A stretch of 64,000 nt of DNA from a cyanobacterium PCC 7702 (GTDB taxonomy: Bacteria > Cyanobacteriota > Cyanobacteriia > Cyanobacteriales > Nostocaceae): positions 903,416-967,415 of the forward strand of contig KB235926.1 in NCBI GenBank assembly GCA_000332255.1, in the 5' to 3' direction. Under the pieces are notes generated by a model, which was given only the letters and a program-made list of their open reading frames with translations, had not been told where the DNA came from and ran no database searches. The position numbers and the translations under genes were made by a program. Each line of letters starts with the position of its first letter. Position 1 is the first letter of the stretch. Shown here one piece after another: positions 57,338 through 64,000 of this stretch.

Positions 57338-58328
57338 ATGAAAATTTTCGTTCCCGGGCGTTTGTGTTTGTTTGGCGAACATAGTGATTGGGCTTATCGC
57401 ACCCTCAACTCAGAACTAGAAGTTGGTTGAGCGCTGTTGGTAGGTACAAATCAGGGGCTGCATCCAAAAGTCAAGCCCCAATCTACTGATTCTGCACGCC
57501 TGCTTGAGCGACGGTAACCGCAGAACCTTAACCGTACAGATGGAAAAACAAGCTTTATTGCTGGAAGCTGAAAGCGGCAGATTTTTCAGTTATGCTGCCG
57601 GTATTGCTTACCAATTTCTTGTCAGAGCAGACCGAGGTGTGGGCCGACCAGAAATTGACAATTACTATACAGATTTACCAATTCAAAAAGGTTTGTCATC
57701 GAGCGCGGCTATTTGTGTTTGGTGGCAAGGGCATTTAACCAAGTGTATAACCTCCAAATGTCGCGAAGAGATGGAAATTGCCTATCTAGCAGAAATTGCT
57801 ACCCCTTCTCCCTGCGGACGGATGGATCAAGCTTGTGCTTACGGTAATCGTTCCATCACTGTGATTTTTGATGGCGATCGCACTGATATCATTGAACTGA
57901 GTGTTCCCAAGGATTTATTTTTTGTCATAGTAGATCTGGGAGCTAGGAAAAATACTCAAAAAATTCTCAAGGCCCTGAACGAGTGTTATCCTTTTGCCTA
58001 CAATCAAGTACAAGCAAATGTTCAAAAATATCTCGGCTTTATTGACTATCAAATTACTCAAGCTGCTATTCGTGCCATAGAAAAAGGCCAAGCCCAACAA
58101 ATCGGCATTTTGATTAAGCAAGCACAGGAAGAATTTGATCGGCATCTAACAGCACCCGCCCTGCACCAACTGTTGAATCATCAACCAATTTAACCTTATG
58201 TTTGGAGTGGGAAAGGTGTTGGCTCCCAAGGAGATGAAACTGCACAATTTCTTGTCAAGGACAAGGAATCTCAACAAAAAGTTCTTGAAATCATCAAACA
58301 AGATTTTCCCAAAATGCAATGTCTCTAA
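57338..58328 (+). pseudogene. GHMP-family sugar kinase, multiple lesions
   Basis: Starts MKIFVPGRLCLFGEHSDWA (ATP/sugar-binding start of GHMP kinases). A TGA at 57428-57430 replaces an expected Trp (EVG-stop-ALLVGTNQG). A frameshift at about 57480-57490 leads to ILHACLSDGNRRT. The core has PIQKGLSSSAAICV (GHMP glycine-serine loop), then about 17 residues in a wrong frame (57721-57765, correct frame VARAFNQVYNLQMS), then CGRMDQACAYG. A TAA at 58191-58193 replaces Gln, and PYVWSGKGVGSQGDETAQF continues in frame to about 58328. The longest intact stretch is 57504-58193. Intact relatives phosphorylate sugars such as heptose, fucose or galactose. Confidence 0.85.
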
Positions 58329-58338
58329 TTGACGATTT

Positions 58339-59229
58339 ATGCAAACAAAACAAGTTAAAAAAGCTGTTATACCTGCTGCGGGTTTTGGAACTCGGTTATT
58401 CCCGGCAACTAAAGTTGTTAAAAAAGAACTGTTTCCAATTCTAGATAAAGATGGCAGAGCTAAACCTGTAATTCAATTAATAGTCGAAGAAGCTATCAAT
58501 GCTGGGATTGAAGAAATTGGAATTATTGTACAACCAGAAGATAAAAGGACTTTTACAGACTTATTTAAATTTCCACCCAAAGCAGACCTTTTTGAGAAAC
58601 TCTCACCCGAAAATCAAAAATACAGCAAATATCTGGTAGACATGGGTGACAAAATTAAATTTCTGATTCAAAAAGAACAACAAGGCTACGGTCATGCCGT
58701 GTATTGTGCCAAAGAATGGATAAACAACGAGCCATTTTTACTAATGCTCGGCGACCATATTTACTCATCCCAAATCGAAACATCTTGTGCCGGTCAACTA
58801 TTAGAAATATATAAACAAGTTAATCATAGCGTTGTTGGTTTGACAAAAATGCCAGCAGAAATCATCTCTAAGGCTGGCTGCGTCAAAGGAGTATGGCAAA
58901 AGAAAAATTCTATATTGTCTTTGACACAAATCTACGAAAAACCTACTATTGAGTACGCACGTCAGCGCCTACGTGTAGAAGGCATCAAAAAAGACTATTT
59001 TTTATGTATGTTTGGATTATACGTACTTACACCCAAAATTTTTGATTTTCTGGAAAGCAATATTAATAACAACTTGCGAGAACGCGGAGAATTTCAATTA
59101 ACAACGTGTTTGGAACAATTGCGTCAATTAGAGGGAATAACAGGATATATTGTCAAGGGAAAGAGTTTTGATGTGGGGATGCCAGATGCTTACTTGCAGA
59201 CGTTGATCGATTTTAGGAATAGAGTTTAG
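58339..59229 (+). CDS. UTP-glucose-1-phosphate uridylyltransferase-like nucleotidyltransferase
   Basis: 296 residues, GalU-type: KKAVIPAAGFGTRLFPATKVVKKELFPI (pyrophosphorylase loop; the spacing KVVKKELFPI is typical), KPVIQLIVEEAINAGIEEIGIIVQ, EQQGYGHAVYCAKEWI and FLLMLGDHIY. It makes an NDP-sugar, probably UDP-glucose. It follows the GHMP kinase relic by 10 bp, so both were probably one operon that fed an activated sugar; the partner is lost but this gene is intact. Confidence 0.87.
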   Translation: MQTKQVKKAVIPAAGFGTRLFPATKVVKKELFPILDKDGRAKPVIQLIVEEAINAGIEEIGIIVQPEDKRTFTDLFKFPPKADLFEKLSPENQKYSKYLVDMGDKIKFLIQKEQQGYGHAVYCAKEWINNEPFLLMLGDHIYSSQIETSCAGQLLEIYKQVNHSVVGLTKMPAEIISKAGCVKGVWQKKNSILSLTQIYEKPTIEYARQRLRVEGIKKDYFLCMFGLYVLTPKIFDFLESNINNNLRERGEFQLTTCLEQLRQLEGITGYIVKGKSFDVGMPDAYLQTLIDFRNRV

Positions 59230-59329
59230 CTGATTTTTCACCAGTCCGCAAACAGTGTACCTTTATTAACAGTAAGTTTAGTTATTTGGCTTACTTCCAC
59301 AACGAGCTAATTCTTGTTAGCTTAAAGTA

Positions 59330-61084
59330 ATGTTAATAAATGCTGAACACCTGCTGCAATTTCAACGCTGCAAACGCCGACCTTACTTAGATATCCACGG
59401 TAAGTGCAGCGAAATAGATGCTACCAACGATTTGCTGTTGAAACTGCAACAAGACAAAATAAGTTACCAGAGAACAGTTTTGGCACAATGGAACTATAGC
59501 AGACCAAACTATCAACTGGGAGATTGGCAAAAAGGAAGCGCAGGTACTATAGAGCTGATGCAGCAAGGAGTAGAGTGCATTCACCAAGGTGTGCTGCTAG
59601 CTAAATACCTGGATCTTTTAGAAAACGAAAACTCAAAGCATTTGTGCGTTGCAGAGGTTTCCTCGCTTGCAGATACCGGCCAGATAAAAAGCAGCGAGCA
59701 ACTGGTAAATTTGGAAGATGATGGAGAATTATTAAAAACCCTATCTGCATCTTTTTACAGGCATTTGTCTGTCTCCCCTTCTTTAACAGAAGCTCAAAAG
59801 TATACCTTAGTTAGCTGTCCGGATTTACTCATCAAGCAACCAGGACAATCTTGTTTTGGAGATTGGATCTATGTTCCGGTCAGCATTGAACTAGGAAAGC
59901 GTCCCAAGCAAGAATATCAAGTTTTAGCCACATTTCACGCCCAAGTATTGGCGATAGTACAGCAAGCACAACCACAAACAGCTTGGCTAATTTTGCGCGG
60001 TAAACAACAGCACTATTGCGTGGACTTGACAAAATGGCAACCGCATTTGCAGGATATTCTCCAGGAATTTATTCAATCCCTAGAACAGCTGACAGCACCA
60101 GAACTATTTATTAGTCGTCAACGCTGCAATCTTTGCCATTGGTATAGCAGCTGTTATGCGATCGCTCAATCCCAAAAACATCTTTCTCTTCTACCAGGAA
60201 TTACACCCGTTCGCTACACTCAACTGAAAGCATTAAATATTACTACAGTAGAATCACTGTCGCAAACAAGTCCAGCCACGCTAGAAAATCTTCCTGGTTT
60301 TGATAGGGAAGTAGCCTACAAACTCGTGCTACAGGCTCAATCTATCCTGGAAAATCGCCCCATTGTCTTAACAAGCGTACCAGTTATTCCTCATGGTTTA
60401 GAAACTGGAACAGCAAACACTGCATCGTTGACAAAAAAGCAACAAAAATTACCACCAGTTCTAAGTACTAAGGAATTTTCATCAAAAAGCGCTATCAATC
60501 AGGAAATGAAATTTGCAAATTCTGTAGAACTTTATTTTGATATTGAAGCCCAACCAGATTTAAACTTAGATTACTTATTAGGAGTTTTGGTTGTCGACAA
60601 GCAAACTAACAAAGAAAAATTTTATTCCCTACTGGCACACAAGCCAGAGGATGAAGAATTAATTTGGCAGCAATTTCTGGACTTGGTGTGGCAATATCCA
60701 GAGGCGCCTATATATCATTTTTGTGCTTACGAAGCTGATGCGGTAAAGCGACTGGCAAAACTTTACCATACTCCCGAAGTTGGCGTGCAACCCATACTCA
60801 ATAGATTTGTCGATGTGTATGAAAAATTAACCCGCAGTGTAGCTTTACCAGTAGAAAGCTACGCTTTAAAAACTATCGCCCGTTGGTTGGGTTTTGAATG
60901 GCGCGATCCGCAAGCAAGCGGTGCTAGGTGTATTTACTGGTACGATCGTTGGTTGAAAACAGGCGATCGCAGTTTGCTAGAAGTCATACAGCGTTACAAC
61001 GAAGATGATTGTCGCGCCACCCGCAGCGTCAAAGATTGGCTTGTTAATTTTTTTCAGGATAGATATTATTGGCTGTATAAATAA
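59330..61084 (+). CDS. TM0106-family RecB-like nuclease
   Basis: 584 residues. N-terminal half resembles RecB/Cas4-like nucleases: LLQFQRCKRRPYLDIHG at the start and a cysteine cluster RQRCNLCHWYSSCYAIAQS (about 262-280) near an HhH-like TTVESLSQTSPATLENLPGF. The C-terminal half is RNase H-like with VELYFDIEAQPDLNLDYLLG, IYHFCAYEADAVKRLAK and YNEDDCRATR (Asp ligands). Stand-alone proteins of this family are widespread in cyanobacteria; the substrate is unknown. Single gene; no defence partners nearby. Confidence 0.85.
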   Translation: MLINAEHLLQFQRCKRRPYLDIHGKCSEIDATNDLLLKLQQDKISYQRTVLAQWNYSRPNYQLGDWQKGSAGTIELMQQGVECIHQGVLLAKYLDLLENENSKHLCVAEVSSLADTGQIKSSEQLVNLEDDGELLKTLSASFYRHLSVSPSLTEAQKYTLVSCPDLLIKQPGQSCFGDWIYVPVSIELGKRPKQEYQVLATFHAQVLAIVQQAQPQTAWLILRGKQQHYCVDLTKWQPHLQDILQEFIQSLEQLTAPELFISRQRCNLCHWYSSCYAIAQSQKHLSLLPGITPVRYTQLKALNITTVESLSQTSPATLENLPGFDREVAYKLVLQAQSILENRPIVLTSVPVIPHGLETGTANTASLTKKQQKLPPVLSTKEFSSKSAINQEMKFANSVELYFDIEAQPDLNLDYLLGVLVVDKQTNKEKFYSLLAHKPEDEELIWQQFLDLVWQYPEAPIYHFCAYEADAVKRLAKLYHTPEVGVQPILNRFVDVYEKLTRSVALPVESYALKTIARWLGFEWRDPQASGARCIYWYDRWLKTGDRSLLEVIQRYNEDDCRATRSVKDWLVNFFQDRYYWLYK

Positions 61085-61114
61085 TGTATAAATAATTAAA
61101 TATTTCTATTTGAT

Positions 61115-62301
61115 GTGCTTTCTCATAAAAAGCTAGCAATTTTTCAACCTTATCTATTTATATTAATTCTCTTTTTCAGCGTCTTTTTTTTGATCTATGC
61201 AAACTTCAATTCTGCTGAGATAACAAGCATAGATTTTATCGGTTCTGCTACCTTGCCAACAGGCTTGTTGTTTCAAAATACCGAGGTAGGAGGATTATCT
61301 GGAATTACTTACGATGAACAAAACGACCTTTATTACGCCGTATCTGACGACCGCAGCAACAAAACAGCTGCTCGTATTTACACCCTGAAAATAGACTTAA
61401 GCAAAGGTTCGCTTCACAACGGTGGAGTTATCCCTGTTGCTGTGACTTTTTTAAGCAGTGAAACTGGTCAAAACTTTCCCCCTGGTAGTATCGACCCTGA
61501 AGGTATCGCTGTCACTAACAAAGCAACTGTCTTTATTTCTTCTGAAGGTAACGCCAATCAAGCTATTAGTCCTTTTATAAAAGAGTTTTCTTTAGCTTCG
61601 GGAAAAGAAGTTACAACTTTACCTATTCCTGATAAATTTTTACCAGTTGCAAATGGTCAGCAAGGTATCCGCAACAATTTAGCTTTAGAAAGTTTGACAA
61701 TTACACCGAATCAAAAATATTTGTTCACTGCTACGGAAAATGCTTTAATTCAAGATGGTTCTGCTGCCGCGCCAAATACTAATACTCCTTGTCGAATCGA
61801 ACAATACAATTTACATACCCATCAGCCAGAAAAAGAATTTCTTTACTTTACCGAACCGGTTGCTTCCAGTTTATTTTTTAATATTTCCCACAAATTTATC
61901 AGCGGCTTAGCTGATTTATTAGCTCTAGATAATCAAGGACACTTTCTCAGCTTGGAACGGTATTTTACTGGCTTGAAGTTTCAGGCAGCTCTGTTTCAAT
62001 TTTCTTTAAAAGGAGCAACCGATATCCACCATATTCACAGTCTTTTAGCAGCAAATTTTCCAAATATCAAACCAGTTAAAAAAGCTTGCTATTGGATTTG
62101 GGAAAATTGAATATATTGTTGGATAATATCGAAGGTGTAACTTTAGGTTCTAAATTACCTGGCGGATACCGCTCGTTAATCCTCATTAGTGATAATAATT
62201 TCAACTTTCTTCAACGTACGCAGATATTAGCCTTTCAACTGAAAAAAGAATCACCATTTTTGAGGTTATTGCGCCATCTCATTTTCGACGGAGAACGCTA
62301 A
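61115..62301 (+). pseudogene. Phytase-like esterase, one frameshift in an A-run
   Basis: Starts with GTG (LSHKKLAIFQPYLFILILFFSVFFLIY), a signal or anchor segment, then an esterase/phytase-like beta-propeller (GGLSGITYDEQNDLYYAVSDDRS, SIDPEGIAVTNKATVFISSEG, ALESLTITPNQKYLFTATE). The first frame ends at 62110 as PVKKACYWIWEN; the true continuation KLNILLDNIEGVTLG to 62301 is in another frame. Adding one A to the run at 62078-62083 gives a smooth KPVKKSLLLDLGKL and 396 codons in total. It may be a fresh pseudogene, a slippage-controlled gene or a sequence error. Confidence 0.8.
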
Positions 62302-62552
62302 TTAATTTCCGTAAATCCATAACATAAAAATTAATTTTATTTTTATATTTATTTTTGACAGCCTAGTATATCTACGGAACTAAAAACAAAATTCATATAT
62401 TCATTGTGGAGTTTCCGTACAATTTCTCATACTTATTAATTCGCAAATATGTTAAATAAGGCTTAAAATCCTTTCTGTTTGTTGCTAGTAGTTAAAATCA
62501 AGTATGAAAAATTTAAAAAATTTTTGTTCCTGTGGGGAGATGAAAAGTTTTT
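62302..62552. other. Intergenic region before the Ser/Thr kinase
   Basis: About 250 bp, very AT-rich. GGGGAGATGAAA (62534-62545) could serve as the ribosome site for the kinase ATG at 62553. Nothing else seen. Confidence 0.4.
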
Positions 62553-64000
62553 ATGTCAGAACGTGATACTAATCAGAACGAGCTGCAAAAAGAAGAAGAA
62601 TTAGACAATTACGTTGGTAAACTTCTCAATAATCGCTACTTAATTAAAGACGTCATTGGCAAAGGAGGAATGGGTAAAGTATACCTAGCAGAAGATTCTG
62701 TCAAAGGTGGCATGGCGGTGGCAGTAAAAATTTTGTCTTTAAATTTGGTAAATCAACAAATGTTGCAAAGATTTGCCAGAGAAGTTTTTATTGGTGCGCA
62801 ATTAGGTCGTAAAAGTATACATATAGTTCGAGTATTTAGTTACGGCGTAACAGAGGGGAAAATTCCTTTTTATGTAATGGAATATCTGCAGGGAAAAAAT
62901 CTTAAAAATATTCTCAAAGTCAAGCCATTAGATTTATCTATTTTCTTAAATTATTGTCATCAAATTTGTTTGGGTTTACAGTGTGCTCACCAAGGTGTCA
63001 ATATCAAGGGAGAAGTATATCCAGTTATTCATCGAGACATTAAACCAGAAAATATATTCATTAGTGAAGATGTCAAAAAAGAAAAAATTGTAAAAATTTT
63101 AGATTTTGGTATTGCTAAGTTTTTAACTGAGCGCTCTGGAATGACACTCACAAAGTCCTTTATAGGTAGTTTACCTTACTGTTCTCCCGAGCACATGGAA
63201 GGGCGGAAATTATTGGATGTGCGCTCTGATATTTATAGCTTGGGAGTACTAATGTTTGAAATGCTAACAGGTAAACATCCATTCCAAATTAAAAGTCATT
63301 CCTTTGGCGATTGGTATCAAGCTCATCGATTTGAAAGACCACCTGCACTTGAAGAAGTTGCTCCCCAGATTAAAATACCTCAGGAATTAAAAAAATTGGT
63401 AAATGATTGTTTAGCTAAAGAAGTCAGCGACCGTCCCCAAAATGTTAATCAAATCTTGGAAACTTTAGAGCATATTCAGCGTCAACATAATAAAGATACC
63501 ACCACTATTAATATTTCTGGTCGTGTTCCCGAACAGGTACAGTTAGTACCTATAACCTCCTTGTCTGAAAAGCTTTGTTTGCAAAAGACTTGGCCAAAAA
63601 ATAAACCTGTAGCTGCTATTTGTTTTCCACATTTGCTTTATACCCAACAAGGAACTGTACCTACTTTTTGGGCAATGTTGCCTCAAAAAGAAATAACCAG
63701 TTTTTTGGACAAGAATACTTGTATAGAATTTATTTTTCAAAAAAATCTATATCCAGTGGTCCTGTGGATAACTATGTTAACAGACGAAGAAATTAAAATC
63801 ACAAGATGGTTGTCTTATTTTTTAGATATTAAAGATAATCAAGGACAAAAAATCTTACATCTTTTAGCAGAAATTGGTTATTATCATTTGTTATTTTTTG
63901 CTTTAGAAGAACCGATTAATTGTGCCAAGGTAGTTACTTTGACGTTAACTCCGGTTCAGCGCCAGCAATTATCGGAGTTTTTAGAAATGAGTTATCATTT
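62553..64000 (+). CDS. Serine/threonine protein kinase (C-terminal end outside window)
   Basis: Open from ATG 62553 to the window edge, 482 codons without a stop. Kinase domain about residues 28-305: IGKGGMGKVYLAED, Lys in AVAVKILS, HRDIKPENIF, ILDFGIAKFL, SLPYCSPEHMEG and SDIYSLGVLMFEML, all complete, so likely active. After residue about 310 comes a region not recognised (EKLCLQKTWPKNKPVAAICFPHL onward). Typical PknB/Hanks-type start; no membrane segment seen up to the edge. Confidence 0.9.
   Translation, partial: MSERDTNQNELQKEEELDNYVGKLLNNRYLIKDVIGKGGMGKVYLAEDSVKGGMAVAVKILSLNLVNQQMLQRFAREVFIGAQLGRKSIHIVRVFSYGVTEGKIPFYVMEYLQGKNLKNILKVKPLDLSIFLNYCHQICLGLQCAHQGVNIKGEVYPVIHRDIKPENIFISEDVKKEKIVKILDFGIAKFLTERSGMTLTKSFIGSLPYCSPEHMEGRKLLDVRSDIYSLGVLMFEMLTGKHPFQIKSHSFGDWYQAHRFERPPALEEVAPQIKIPQELKKLVNDCLAKEVSDRPQNVNQILETLEHIQRQHNKDTTTINISGRVPEQVQLVPITSLSEKLCLQKTWPKNKPVAAICFPHLLYTQQGTVPTFWAMLPQKEITSFLDKNTCIEFIFQKNLYPVVLWITMLTDEEIKITRWLSYFLDIKDNQGQKILHLLAEIGYYHLLFFALEEPINCAKVVTLTLTPVQRQQLSEFLEMSYH

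Noticed and set aside
59330-61084. Cas4/RecB-like nuclease as part of a CRISPR system
   Set aside because: No repeats, Cas1, Cas2 or effector genes in the window; it matches the stand-alone TM0106 family.

Overview
The window is cyanobacterial chromosome, most likely from a filamentous, Nostocales-like organism. The evidence is: many GCGATCGC (HIP1) octamers; a kaiABC clock locus with the short, C-terminal-only KaiA typical of that group; psb32, crtH, PSRP-3, the cyanobacterial atpB-atpC pair, a SigG/anti-sigma pair, cyanobacterial-type Hfq, and GAF/PAS multidomain histidine kinases. An orphan nifX-like gene hints at a nitrogen-fixing lineage. I saw no rRNA, tRNA, CRISPR array or intact transposase.

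Layout. 1-5.1 kb: a truncated TPR protein, PSRP-3, a WD40 Ser/Thr kinase and a flotillin/SPFH-like gene broken by a 28-bp tandem duplication and a 1-base deletion. 5.1-9.2 kb: atpC-atpB, divergent from a TrkA-type cation channel. 9.2-12.2 kb is accessory: an IS1-family remnant, two tandem sRNA-like units with terminators, a ferredoxin-MBL fusion protein, an unknown ORF and a decayed subtilase. 12.2-19.1 kb is housekeeping: YggT, upp, a candidate sRNA or leader, crtH, aspartate aminotransferase, class I aldolase, nifX-like. 19.1-26.5 kb: a PsiE-like protein and a large CBS-hybrid kinase, divergent from kaiA-kaiB-kaiC across a 1-kb gap. 26.5-32.1 kb: a TolC-family porin, conserved cyanobacterial proteins, a PSII S4-domain protein and a DUF4912 protein. 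32.1-36.7 kb: a DUF58/MoxR/DUF4350/DUF4129 operon and a receiver protein. 37-45 kb: NADAR, a GAF kinase, psb32 and a PAS/GAF kinase carrying a palindromic repeat in frame. 45.5-54.3 kb: dapF, hfq, a Kef antiporter, an M23 peptidase, ComFB, an L,D-transpeptidase, sigG with its anti-sigma factor, and a GGCT-fold protein. 54.3-64 kb: leuS, a wrecked GHMP kinase, a GalU-like enzyme, a TM0106-type nuclease, a frameshifted phytase-like esterase and a Ser/Thr kinase cut by the window end.

The most unusual signals are a 47-bp palindromic element present twice, once inserted in frame in a kinase gene with a 7-bp direct repeat at its ends; two candidate small-RNA loci; and at least five broken genes in 64 kb, several with small indels. 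I did not find an obvious new multi-gene defence or biosynthetic system.
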